Part shown: positions 1-6,376 of the stretch, in pieces | Layout: each line of letters starts with the position of its first letter | Position numbering within the stretch: position 1 is the first letter of the stretch | From: a virus | Length of the DNA: 64,000 nucleotides | Direction: 5' to 3' (one strand) | Virus record (IMG/VR): IMGVR_UViG_3300047496_000334 | Coordinates: 1-64,000 of that record | Notes under the pieces: model-generated | Told to the model about the DNA's origin: nothing | The model's input: the letters and a program-made list of their open reading frames with translations, nothing else | Databases searched by the model: none | Position numbers and translations under genes: made by a program

Positions 1-831
1 AGCGGATATCACTCGAAAAGCGCGTCTAGCGGAGATTCCTCGAAAAGCGCGTCTAGCGGAGATTCCTCGACAAGCGGGTCTAACGGAGATTACTCGAAAA
101 GCGCGTCTAGCGGAAATTACTCGACAAGCGCGTCTAGCGGAGATTACTCGAAAAGCGGGTCTAGCGGAGATTACTCGACAAGCGGGTCTAGCGGAAATTA
201 CTCGACAAGCGCGTCTAGCGGAAATTACTCGACAAGCGGGTCTAGCGGAGATTACAGCGCTTGCACAGCCTTAGGTTATCGCGCTGCTGTCAAAGGAGAT
301 AAGGGAAATCTTCTGATGGCCTCAGAATACATCATTAAAGATAATAAATACATTCCTGTAGGAGGAAAGGCTGATATTGTTGATGGAGAGAAACTTAAGG
401 CCAATTGCTGGTATATTGTAGAAAATGGCAAATGGGTTGAAGTTGATTTTTCGGATAACATCTTTTCGCGTGTCATATCCAACAAATCAGGCGTTAAAAA
501 GGTAAAGACTGACAATGGTAAAATCCTGTTTGTCGTTAGCGATGAGAATGGAAACTCTGCCCATGGAGCGACAATAAAAGAAGCCCGTGAGGATCTTATT
601 TATAAATCCGTAGCAAAATTCGAGGGTGAATTGCCTAAATCAGCTACTGGAAAAGAATGGATCGGCATCTATCGTTCAGTCACAGGTGCCTGCGCTGCTG
701 GGGTAAAAAACTTTGTAGAGCAGACCGGTAAAAACTTAGACGATACTTATACAGCAAAGGAAATTTCCAAGCTTGTTAGTGGACAGTATGGCGCTGATAA
801 ATTCGCTGAGAAACTCAAGAAATCGGATTAA
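1..831 (+). CDS. Repeat-rich phage protein, 5' end outside window
   Basis: The reading frame is open from base 1 and continues without a stop to the TAA at 829-831, so the first ATG in the window (316) is internal and the true start lies to the left. The first ~82 residues are nine copies of a 9-residue Ser/Gly-rich unit of the form SGDYS(K/T)S(A/G)S. Then comes a short linker with a Cys (SACTALGYRAAVKGD) and a ~170-residue globular region. Ser/Gly repeats of this kind followed by a compact C-terminal domain occur in phage proteins annotated as DUF7666-like; that assignment is from memory of the family pattern. The C-terminal part has a helical tail rich in Lys. Function unknown. Confidence 0.75.
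   Translation, partial: SGYHSKSASSGDSSKSASSGDSSTSGSNGDYSKSASSGNYSTSASSGDYSKSGSSGDYSTSGSSGNYSTSASSGNYSTSGSSGDYSACTALGYRAAVKGDKGNLLMASEYIIKDNKYIPVGGKADIVDGEKLKANCWYIVENGKWVEVDFSDNIFSRVISNKSGVKKVKTDNGKILFVVSDENGNSAHGATIKEAREDLIYKSVAKFEGELPKSATGKEWIGIYRSVTGACAAGVKNFVEQTGKNLDDTYTAKEISKLVSGQYGADKFAEKLKKSD
4..246 (+). repeat. Nine tandem 27-nt coding repeats
   Basis: Nine consecutive 27-nt units of the type GGA-GAT-TAC-TCG-A(A/C)A-AGC-G(C/G)G-TCT-AGC start at 4, 31, 58, 85, 112, 139, 166, 193 and 220, and a partial tenth begins at 247. The period is a multiple of three and the array is in frame with the downstream coding sequence, so each unit adds nine residues. Units differ at only a few positions (GAT/AAT, AAA/ACA, GCG/GGG), consistent with recent expansion or homogenisation. 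The array probably continues to the left of the window. Confidence 0.95.
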
Positions 832-854
832 CCAAGTAAATTAAGGATAACCGT

Positions 855-962
855 ATGGAGTGGCAACCAATAGAAGCGGAAGCTACCGCGCAGACGTTTG
901 GGCCGGATACGATGGTCGGGATGGAGGCGCTTAAAGTAATATCCAAAGCCAGGGCGTCATGA
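855..962 (+). CDS. 35-residue DUF551-like N-terminal fragment
   Basis: A short ORF starts at ATG 855 behind AAGGAT and ends TGA 960-962, overlapping the next start by ATGA. It begins MEWQPIEAEAT, like the start of the DUF551-type protein encoded at 5266 (MMEWQPIETIP), but lacks the rest of that domain. It looks like the N-terminal stub of a DUF551 gene whose remainder was lost and replaced by a short unrelated tail. Translation is plausible from the overlap and ribosome-binding site; function is unknown. Confidence 0.5.
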   Translation: MEWQPIEAEATAQTFGPDTMVGMEALKVISKARAS

Positions 963-1345
963 CTGATACTTTGATTTATTGCTGCGGCTGCAAAAAAGAC
1001 GTTGCCGCGCGCCTAACCGATGGCAAGGAAATCTATCCGTATAGGGATGACCTGTTTTCCCTGCCATTCTGGAAATGCGATACTTGCGGCAATCATGTCG
1101 GATGCCACCATAAGACGGCAGACCGCACCAGGCCCCTGGGCAACATTCCCACTAAGGCGATCCGCGATGCGCGCGAGCACATCCATAGGATTCTTGACCC
1201 TATATGGAAACAGAAGATTATGCCGCGCGGCAAGCTGTATGCGCGCATATCAAAGGAATTAGGCTACCAATACCACACGGCAGAAATAAAGAGCGTAGAG
1301 GATGCCCGTAAGGTCTACGCCATAATAAAGGAAATCGCGCCATGA
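959..1345 (+). CDS. DUF3268-like zinc-finger protein
   Basis: This 128-residue protein has an N-terminal CxxC pair (YCCGCKK) and a second pair (CDTCGNHVGCH) about 35 residues on, then the conserved block HKTADRTRPLG and a helical C-terminus. This pattern is that of the zinc-finger-containing DUF3268 family common in phages and prophages, where the role is unknown. The start overlaps the previous stop (ATGA) and its own stop overlaps the next start in the same way, so it sits in a translationally coupled run of early genes. Confidence 0.7.
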   Translation: MTDTLIYCCGCKKDVAARLTDGKEIYPYRDDLFSLPFWKCDTCGNHVGCHHKTADRTRPLGNIPTKAIRDAREHIHRILDPIWKQKIMPRGKLYARISKELGYQYHTAEIKSVEDARKVYAIIKEIAP

Positions 1346-1440
1346 CTGACAGCAAACAAACTCTGATTTATAAACTTAAAAAACAAGCATTTCACGATGC
1401 AGGAAGATTCGGGACTATTATCCAATTGGATGATGAGTAA
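1342..1440 (+). CDS. 32-residue hypothetical protein
   Basis: A short ORF coupled to the zinc-finger gene by an ATGA overlap, ending TAA at 1438-1440. The peptide is basic at the N-terminus and acidic at the C-terminus (QLDDE). No family recognised. The overlap and lack of intergenic space support translation, but the length makes this tentative. Confidence 0.45.
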   Translation: MTDSKQTLIYKLKKQAFHDAGRFGTIIQLDDE

Positions 1441-1463
1441 ATTTTAACAACAAGGAGATGACG

Positions 1464-1862
1464 ATGGAAGGCGCAGGATGGATTTTTTCAGCAATAGTGG
1501 TGGTTATAATGACTGTTGGTTTAGGTTTATGGGGTTGTCCGCAATATGGAGTGTATTCGCAGCGCTTAAATGGCGAGGCCGAGCTTGCCAACGCTGAGTA
1601 TAGCAAAAAGGTGGCCGTGCAGACGGCGCAAGCTAAGAAGGACTCCGCCCAGCTATTAGCGGATGCTCAGATCATTCAGGCTTCCGGCGTCGCCCAGGCT
1701 AATAAGATTATTGGCGATAGTCTTAAGGGTAACGAGGCTTATCTGAAATATCTGTGGATCGATAAGTTGGACACTGAGCATTCCAGCATCATCTATGTGC
1801 CAACGGAAACCAATATGCCAGTTATGGAGGCTGGCCGTGGTTTAACTCAGTCAACCAAGTAA
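1464..1862 (+). CDS. Membrane-anchored SPFH/band-7-like short protein
   Basis: The start is placed at ATG 1464 because AAGGAG (1451-1456) is 7 nt from it; the in-frame ATG at 1458 is too close to the ribosome-binding site. The ~132-residue product has one N-terminal membrane segment (residues ~5-23), then an Ala/Lys/Gln-rich coiled coil, then GxAxANKIIGDSLKGNEAYLKYLWIDKL. That last block resembles the C-terminal end of SPFH (stomatin/prohibitin) proteins, where a coiled coil is followed by a short oligomerisation segment. The globular SPFH domain itself is absent. Likely an oligomeric inner-membrane protein of unknown role. Confidence 0.6.
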   Translation: MEGAGWIFSAIVVVIMTVGLGLWGCPQYGVYSQRLNGEAELANAEYSKKVAVQTAQAKKDSAQLLADAQIIQASGVAQANKIIGDSLKGNEAYLKYLWIDKLDTEHSSIIYVPTETNMPVMEAGRGLTQSTK

Positions 1863-1875
1863 ATGTAGGTAGACC

Positions 1876-2025
1876 ATGAAAGTAACCCTTATCACCAAAT
1901 TTGTAAATCCGCCAATAGGTTCGCGCCTGTTTGATTGGTGCGCTTTTCCAGAAGAATATGAATTGCCGGAAGATATTAAAACTTGCCCGATATGCGGCAA
2001 AGAAACATTGGAGAACATAGAATGA
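1876..2025 (+). CDS. 49-residue CxxC protein
   Basis: ATG 1876 to TGA 2023-2025. The sequence ends with a single zinc-knuckle-like CPIC motif (TCPICGKETLE) after a Phe/Trp-rich middle (LFDWCAFPEEYELP). Small proteins of this look (WCAFPEEY...CPxCG) are frequent in phage early regions with no known function. Its stop overlaps the ATG of the following gene (ATGA). Confidence 0.6.
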   Translation: MKVTLITKFVNPPIGSRLFDWCAFPEEYELPEDIKTCPICGKETLENIE

Positions 2026-2266
2026 TTGCCATGACACAACCAGTAGCCCCAATGGGTAACAACCGGATAGGCATGAAGGGGTTTATAAATTAACGGGTCA
2101 TGAAACAGTTTTATGGTGTGGGTGTCCAAAGTATCAGGTGGTTTGCAACCATTCGAGAAATAGCCAGAACGGTAAGCTACCGTGCCCACACCGCCAACTA
2201 ACAACTACCGGTACAGATAACAGGATAGATTATGGCGACACAATTATCGAGAGAGAACAAAACTAG
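2022..2266 (+). pseudogene. Frameshifted small zinc-binding protein
   Basis: The ORF starting at ATG 2022 (MIAMTQPVAPMGNNRIGMKG) stops after 23 residues at 2091-2093. From just before that stop, the -1 frame is open to TAG 2264-2266 and encodes a much more protein-like, Cys/His-rich sequence (WCGCPKYQVVCNHS ... PCPHRQ) without any start codon of its own. The two frames meet at a GGGG run (2078-2081); one added G would join them into a single ~82-residue protein. Either this is a natural indel, a sequencing undercall of a G5 run, or -1 frameshifting. The zinc-binding reading is inferred from the Cys/His spacing. Confidence 0.55.
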
Positions 2267-2282
2267 ATAGAGGATAGGGATA

Positions 2283-2519
2283 ATGGCAAAAGTAGACTGT
2301 AGAAAATTACGAGCTGGCGACACTGTTCATTTTCGCTGTGGTGGTTCATGTTTAGTAGATGTAGCAAGCGATAGTATTGCTTATCCATTTGACGGTATAT
2401 TCATAAATTTTGTTGGAACAAATCATGGCATCAACGTCAAGAAGGATGGAAAACTCATTAGTCGTGCAATAAATCAGACAATTAAGAATTGTCCTTTTGA
2501 CATTGTAAAAGTAACTTGA
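2283..2519 (+). CDS. Hypothetical 78-residue protein
   Basis: ATG 2283 is preceded by GAGGATAGGGAT. The product opens MAKVDCRKLRAGDTVHFRCGG and is predicted mostly beta, with a short hydrophobic DGIFINFVG strand. The RAGDTVHFRCGG opening resembles small phage beta-barrel-like proteins that place a GD-turn near the N-terminus. No function can be assigned. Confidence 0.6.
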   Translation: MAKVDCRKLRAGDTVHFRCGGSCLVDVASDSIAYPFDGIFINFVGTNHGINVKKDGKLISRAINQTIKNCPFDIVKVT

Positions 2520-2535
2520 ACAAAGGATAGAGATA

Positions 2536-2763
2536 ATGGCTGATGGTAAGGGATGTACCTGTTGCGCTTGGAATGCCAATGAGTGCGCTTGTGATGCTGA
2601 TTGGACTCCGCAAGAAACTTATGATCTGCGTAAAGCTCTAAAAGCGGCACGGCATTTTATCCTTTATCGGCATAATATGGGTACAAAAACACGTGCTAAA
2701 AATCGTATTCACGCTCTGCAATTAATAAATAAAGTTTTATCAACAAAGGGTTCAGAACAATGA
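2536..2763 (+). CDS. Cys-rich hypothetical protein
   Basis: 75 residues with an N-terminal Cys cluster (CTCCAWNANECACD) that could bind zinc, followed by a basic helical region (RKALKAARHFILYRH ... KTRAKNRIHALQLINKVL). Start ATG 2536 follows AAAGGATAGAGAT. The TGA overlaps the next ATG (ATGA). Function unknown. Confidence 0.6.
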   Translation: MADGKGCTCCAWNANECACDADWTPQETYDLRKALKAARHFILYRHNMGTKTRAKNRIHALQLINKVLSTKGSEQ

Positions 2764-2951
2764 AAGTATATCCTAATCCTCCATCAGAATTCTTGCCAGA
2801 TGGTGGCTTCACAGCACAAGACATTCGGCTTGGCAACCATTGGCTTAGAACGGATGTAGAATGCACAGAGTGCAAGCATGTGATGCCGCTTGCTATGGCT
2901 GGCTCTACTGACAATGGCGTTTGCACCCGGTGTGGAGGAAAAACATCATGA
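2760..2951 (+). CDS. Zinc-ribbon-like small protein
   Basis: 63 residues with two CxxC knuckles about 20 residues apart (VECTECKH ... VCTRCGGKTS), the spacing of a zinc ribbon. An N-terminal Pro-rich lead (PNPPSEFLPDGGFTAQD) is typical of phage small proteins. It is coupled on both sides by ATGA overlaps. No specific role can be given. Confidence 0.6.
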   Translation: MKVYPNPPSEFLPDGGFTAQDIRLGNHWLRTDVECTECKHVMPLAMAGSTDNGVCTRCGGKTS

Positions 2952-3163
2952 CCAACGAATCGCTGAATCTGAAACCGTGTCCCTTTTGCGGAGAAAGCAA
3001 GATTATGATTCATCATAATGGTATTGGGGGATCTGAAACACCAGAAGATAGTTATAACGTTACCTGTCTTTATCCTGACTGTCATGGGACGATATTTGCT
3101 TTAGGGCATCATCAATTTAAGACAAAAAGCGAAGCTGTTGAAGCTTGGAACAGGAGGGTATAA
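2948..3163 (+). CDS. Lar family restriction alleviation-like protein
   Basis: With ATG 2948 (overlapping the previous TGA) the product is 71 residues. It has the full Lar-type layout: LKPCPFCGESK near the N-terminus, a second metal-binding pair (VTCLYPDCHG) in the middle, and the C-terminal signature EAVEAWNRRV. Lar of the Rac prophage relieves EcoKI type I restriction by stimulating DNA modification; most phage relatives are untested. Placement among other early small zinc proteins fits an anti-restriction role, but that is family inference. Confidence 0.8.
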   Translation: MTNESLNLKPCPFCGESKIMIHHNGIGGSETPEDSYNVTCLYPDCHGTIFALGHHQFKTKSEAVEAWNRRV

Positions 3164-3738
3164 TGACTGAAACTCTTATTGATAAAATAAAATCCAGCAT
3201 TTACGCGAAGCGTTTAACCCACATGATAGATCCAGGAGGCAATATGTGGATTGCTGCGCCTGAGATTTATGATCTTATCCGCCAGCACGAGCTTATGGAG
3301 ACCCCTGCAATACCAGTTCCTCTGGAAACGGGGGAATTTGCCGAATATCCAAATAAGGCAAAGGCAGGGGCCTCCGCCAATCAAACATTGATTGATTTAT
3401 TGCATGAAATTACTGGGGTTGTTTTAGCTAGGAAGAACGATAGAGCATGGTCCGATAATACACCATATTACGATGGGCTGATTACACGCCTTCAAGCGGC
3501 ACAATCAACCCTTAAATCTATTGAGATTTCAGACAATGAGCCATCCGGCTATCATTACGATAATTTCAGGTATGAGAATAAATCAATACCAAGTGAGATT
3601 TCTGATAACACGACAGAAGTGCTATGGGTAAAGCAACCCGTCACTGAAATGACTGAGGAAGAGGCCGAATATTGGCGACAGCATCAGCCAACTAATGAGC
3701 TATCCAAAGCTAAAGGCGATAAACATGATCGAGATTAG
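3163..3738 (+). CDS. Hypothetical protein, 191 residues
   Basis: The start at ATG 3163 overlaps the preceding TAA (TAATG). The N-terminal segment reads like a modular phage early protein (LIDKIKSSIYAKRLTHMIDPGGNMWIAAPEI...). The middle (TLIDLLHEITGVVLARKND) and acidic C-terminus (MTEEEAEYWRQHQP) are helical. The part around DGLITRLQAAQSTL looks like a coiled coil. No family recognised with confidence. Confidence 0.6.
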   Translation: MTETLIDKIKSSIYAKRLTHMIDPGGNMWIAAPEIYDLIRQHELMETPAIPVPLETGEFAEYPNKAKAGASANQTLIDLLHEITGVVLARKNDRAWSDNTPYYDGLITRLQAAQSTLKSIEISDNEPSGYHYDNFRYENKSIPSEISDNTTEVLWVKQPVTEMTEEEAEYWRQHQPTNELSKAKGDKHDRD

Positions 3739-4090
3739 ATGGCTTGTAAACAAAGACGGAACAAAAGTTCTTCAGTACAGCGAGTACGAGATGGACGAAG
3801 AGGGTGCGCGCAAAATCCCCGCCTTAATGCGCAGGCTTGGAGATAAGGGAATTGATATCAAAGACTTAGGCGTGCGCGCTAATAATCCTATTCAGTTTAT
3901 TACGCCGTCTGGGAATATCGCGGACGGATATGATGCACGTATGTTGCCAGACTTATGTGCCGTGCTAATTGAGGCCGATAGAAAAAGGGCACTTGATAAA
4001 CGTTATACGCATTTAGCAGACCGTGCCGCGCGGCGTGGAATTCCCTGCCATAACTGTAACGAATCAACCGATGGTTCACAGAATGCCTGA
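3725..4090 (+). CDS. Hypothetical protein with a P63C-like C-terminal segment
   Basis: ATG 3725 overlaps the previous gene end by 14 nt. The N-terminal half (IEIRWLVNKDGTKVLQYSEY) is beta-rich. The C-terminal part, NIADGYDARMLPDLCAVLIEAD...HLADRAARRG, recalls the start of the P63C domain found at the C-terminus of some phage antirepressor-like proteins (GYDAxLLPDxC), but the rest of P63C is missing. It ends with a CHNC pair. This may be a degraded or shortened relative; the resemblance is weak. Confidence 0.5.
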   Translation: MIEIRWLVNKDGTKVLQYSEYEMDEEGARKIPALMRRLGDKGIDIKDLGVRANNPIQFITPSGNIADGYDARMLPDLCAVLIEADRKRALDKRYTHLADRAARRGIPCHNCNESTDGSQNA

Positions 4091-4274
4091 TTTTAGCATG
4101 TGCCAAGACATTCAATGTCCCGATGCTCGACGCTGCAAGCGTAGCATCATGATAACAAAAGCATCTGGATGGCAGTCTTTTACAGATTTCAAGCGCGAGC
4201 ATGGAATGGTGAACTGTTCCTATTTCTGGGACATCGCCCCACCATACGAGTATTCAGACGTGAAAACTAAATAG
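4083..4274 (+). CDS. Small Cys-rich hypothetical protein
   Basis: Starting at ATG 4083 (overlapping the previous stop) gives 63 residues: MPDFSMCQDIQCPDARRCKR then a Phe/Trp-rich end with a last Cys (NCSYFWDIAPP). An ATG at 4071 is an alternative start. The CxxxxCxxxxxC spacing followed by a late CSYF recurs in small phage proteins of unknown function. Confidence 0.6.
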   Translation: MPDFSMCQDIQCPDARRCKRSIMITKASGWQSFTDFKREHGMVNCSYFWDIAPPYEYSDVKTK

Positions 4275-4303
4275 TTGACATTGTAAACCAAACATATTAC
4301 ACA
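4275..4303 (+). promoter_or_regulatory. Candidate promoter before the HTH gene
   Basis: A consensus TTGACA lies at 4275-4280, and AT-rich sequence with TATTAC (4295-4300) and TACACA (4298-4303) follows before the GTG at 4310. The -10 is weak or mis-spaced, so this is a tentative call. Its position just before a Cro-like gene makes a regulated promoter reasonable. Confidence 0.35.
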
Positions 4304-4309
4304 TAAGGC

Positions 4310-4507
4310 GTGAAAACAGATGAAGACCTACAAGCCGAGCTTTACGAGCTATGCAAAGACCGCCAAGGCAAATGGGCGAAAGAGCATGGATTCACCCGTG
4401 AGTACATCAATCAGGTGTGCAACGGTAAAAAGCCTATGACGAACGCGCTGGCGAAGATTCTTGGGTACAAGCGTGCCGAAGGCTGGGTAAAGAGAAAACC
4501 GAAGTAA
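4310..4507 (+). CDS. Small HTH DNA-binding protein, Cro-like
   Basis: 65 residues from GTG 4310. The middle carries a helix-turn-helix pattern: GKWAKEHGFTREYINQVCNG, then KKPMTNALAKILGYKRAEGW. The KIAGILGYKR-type ending is typical of short Cro/XRE-like phage proteins. It is likely a transcriptional regulator of the early region acting on the nearby TTGACA region, which is inference from position. Its stop overlaps the next ATG (TAATG). Confidence 0.6.
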   Translation: MKTDEDLQAELYELCKDRQGKWAKEHGFTREYINQVCNGKKPMTNALAKILGYKRAEGWVKRKPK

Positions 4508-4719
4508 TGATATGGACGACAAAGATGGGGAAAGCAATGTGGGGTAAAATCAAATCATGCTGGATGATACTTAGGGGCCAAGGCGTTGTTATTCCTTACG
4601 CCACGCCTCATCAATACCGCGTATGGTACAATGAGAATAAGCAACAGATTGAAGCCATGAATATTCCTAACAAAGATTTCTATATAGCAGAGTTAACAAA
4701 GGCGAAGGAAAATTTATGA
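4507..4719 (+). CDS. Hypothetical 70-residue protein
   Basis: The ATG at 4507 overlaps the HTH gene stop and the TGA overlaps the next start (ATGA). The protein is basic with aromatic residues (QYRVWYNENKQQIEAMNIPNKDFYIAEL would be one helix-strand unit). No family recognised. Confidence 0.55.
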   Translation: MIWTTKMGKAMWGKIKSCWMILRGQGVVIPYATPHQYRVWYNENKQQIEAMNIPNKDFYIAELTKAKENL

Positions 4720-4933
4720 ACGGTACAGATTTGAATGATATTACGCCCTGCTGCAATTATAAAATTGACTATGCTGGCGGGGATAGGGGCCGATATTTTG
4801 GAATGGCTTCAATAATGTTGTGCAATGCCACAATTGCGGGCATGTTTTTGATATGCGAAAGGCAAAAGATAAGAGGATTATGATTGAATATACCATGCCT
4901 ATCCGCTTAACACCCAACCAGACTAGGGATTGA
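4717..4933 (+). pseudogene. Frameshifted zinc-ribbon protein
   Basis: From ATG 4717 the frame reads MNGTDLNDITPCCNYKIDYAGGDR and then turns into unlikely sequence. The -1 frame from the GGGG run at 4786-4789 reads GPIFWNGFNNVVQCHNCGHVFD, a clear CxxC zinc-ribbon end, and runs to TGA 4931-4933. Joining the frames needs one extra G, giving a ~71-residue protein with paired CC/CxxC metal sites. This is the second small gene in this region disrupted at a GGGG run. The last 13 residues (MPIRLTPNQTRD region) are shared with the ORF at 63114. Confidence 0.6.
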
Positions 4934-4934
4934 T

Positions 4935-5252
4935 ATGCAGGTTGCTGCTTTATTCGTACAAACTGATGGATGCTATTTCGGATTGTCTGGTGTTGACCCT
5001 TGGGACGAGAAACGCGATGCGCGTAAATATCCAGGCCCACACCCTGTAATTGCCCACCCTCCATGCCAACGATGGGGTAAAATGTGGATGGGTTCGCCTT
5101 CTTACGTTGCCAAAACAGGCATAAGGAAAAAGAAGGGCGATGACAACGGGTGCTTTGGCTCCCCTAGAGAGTTTCGGTATATGCATCCTCCCGCAAAGAT
5201 GAATGCATATATGACGCAGATGTGTTCGATCTGCCTGTGGTCACCAACCTGA
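4935..5252 (+). pseudogene. Truncated phage protein (HPPCQRW family)
   Basis: The first ~80 residues (VAALFVQTDGCYFGLSGVDPWD ... AHPPCQRWGKMW ... DDNGCF) match from memory a widespread phage protein of roughly 200-260 residues of unknown function; the PPC motif is reminiscent of methyltransferase-like proteins but is not proof. After DDNGCF the expected sequence is missing. The +1 frame briefly continues it (ALAPLESFGICIL) before a stop, and the remaining in-frame tail is unrelated. The gene looks damaged by a frameshift plus a deletion. Confidence 0.55.
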
Positions 5253-5265
5253 TAATTTGGAGTAG

Positions 5266-5523
5266 ATGATGGAATGGCAACCGATAGAAACAATACCGCA
5301 TGGTGAAGCCGTGCTAGTTCACCGACCGGGGATGAGGGATGGAGTGGATGTAGCTTCGTTCTACCCTGCTGAAGATGGTATGGAAGAACATTGGTGGACA
5401 TCTGGTGGCCCTAATGCTGGGAGCGATTACACCCTCTCACCAGAAGAGAAATACACCCATTGGATGCCCCTGCCTGAATTACCAGTAACCGAAGCAAAGC
5501 ATGGAGTGAAGTATGACAATTAG
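5266..5523 (+). CDS. DUF551-like protein
   Basis: 85 residues from ATG 5266 or 5269 (GGAG lies just upstream). It has the DUF551 outline: MEWQPIETIPHGEAVLVH at the start, an aromatic metal- or ligand-binding-like middle (EHWWTSGG) and the terminal THWMPLPELP. DUF551 proteins are common in phages and prophages with no established function. A stub of the same family lies at 855 and another related protein at 63442. Confidence 0.75.
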   Translation: MMEWQPIETIPHGEAVLVHRPGMRDGVDVASFYPAEDGMEEHWWTSGGPNAGSDYTLSPEEKYTHWMPLPELPVTEAKHGVKYDN

Positions 5524-5635
5524 AGAGTGTTTTATATTTGCATTTGGCGCGGCATTAACAGGCTTCGGGGTTATTTTCGGAATCGGCGCAGCGGCGGTTG
5601 CTCTTGTTAGTATAATCAGATTCATTAACGGATAA
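5513..5635 (+). CDS. 40-residue membrane peptide
   Basis: ATG 5513 overlaps the end of the DUF551 gene by 11 nt. The product is almost one long hydrophobic segment (FIFAFGAALTGFGVIFGIGA then AAVALVSIIRF), enough for one or two membrane passes, with a short charged N-terminus (MTIRE). Function unknown. Confidence 0.5.
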   Translation: MTIRECFIFAFGAALTGFGVIFGIGAAAVALVSIIRFING

Positions 5636-5647
5636 CTGGTAGGGAAC

Positions 5648-5980
5648 ATGCCACAGCAGAAACCGATTAAACCCGAATATCAGGCATGGCGCAGGCGCGT
5701 TGAAGGCCAAATAAGGCATACTATTAACGAGCATCCAGAATGGTTCAACCTTCCGAATGAAAAAATCTATGATCGTTGCGTTCGCTCTATGGCGAAACGT
5801 ATAATAGGAGAGATTGTTGCTGGAACTAATCCTGGCGACAAATCCAAGGGAAATGCAATAACGAGTGTCTTTCTTTGGACAAGATTACTGTGCAACTTTT
5901 GGAGTGCAGTAACACGGGCGGTTGGTGGAACTCCGACTGCTGACCGTCCGTCTTCAACCAACAACGGGGAAAGCAAATGA
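5648..5980 (+). CDS. Hypothetical 110-residue protein
   Basis: ATG 5648 follows GGTAGGGAAC. The protein is basic, with a helical core (YQAWRRRVEGQIRHTINEHP ... IYDRCVRSMAKRIIGEIVAG) and a low-complexity Ser/Thr-rich C-terminal tail. No family recognised. The stop overlaps the next ATG. Confidence 0.6.
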   Translation: MPQQKPIKPEYQAWRRRVEGQIRHTINEHPEWFNLPNEKIYDRCVRSMAKRIIGEIVAGTNPGDKSKGNAITSVFLWTRLLCNFWSAVTRAVGGTPTADRPSSTNNGESK

Positions 5981-6141
5981 ACTGGCAAACAAAAGAAATC
6001 CTCGAAAAAGCCGTGAAGACAATAGCCGATGAAGGGGTTTTTACCCTTGATCAGATAACCCTTTTGTCAAAAATGTTATCTTGTATAGCCGCTGCCATTG
6101 AGAAAGAGGCAGATATGAACAAGCCATCAGTAACACTCTAA
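5977..6141 (+). CDS. 54-residue helical protein
   Basis: ATG 5977 overlaps the previous TGA (ATGA); stop TAA 6139-6141. Predicted as two amphipathic helices (TKEILEKAVKTIADEGVF; LSKMLSCIAAAIEKEA) joined by a short turn. No family recognised. Confidence 0.5.
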   Translation: MNWQTKEILEKAVKTIADEGVFTLDQITLLSKMLSCIAAAIEKEADMNKPSVTL

Positions 6142-6153
6142 CCGCGTGGTAAT

Positions 6154-6375
6154 ATGATGACCGAATGGTATTTAAAGCAAAGATGGTTCGCAGTGATACC
6201 CGATAAGGGATTTATTCATGAGATGATGCCTATGCAAAAAGAGGGCAAGATGATGGATTTATTAAACGACCCAGTTACCTATAATATCCGTGGCATACCG
6301 TCATACTATGACGAAAAAGGACGCGTTTGGCCGCTTCCCTGCAATGACGTTATAATCACAAAAACAGATCAATAG
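6154..6375 (+). CDS. Hypothetical 72-73-residue protein
   Basis: Two consecutive ATGs (6154, 6157) could start it. The sequence is rich in aromatics (EWYLKQRWFAVIP) with several Met residues. It is the last plus-strand gene before the convergent primase gene, whose stop lies one base beyond. Unknown function. Confidence 0.55.
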   Translation: MMTEWYLKQRWFAVIPDKGFIHEMMPMQKEGKMMDLLNDPVTYNIRGIPSYYDEKGRVWPLPCNDVIITKTDQ

Positions 6376-6376
6376 C

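Noticed and set aside
1-250. CRISPR-like array
   Set aside because: The repeats are contiguous 27-nt units without spacers, are in frame with a long ORF, and encode a regular 9-residue repeat.
1851-2204. Minus-strand ORF of 117 codons opposite the early genes
   Set aside because: It lies across several plus-strand overlapping genes, contains no recognisable domain and opposes the dense stop-start overlaps on the plus strand.
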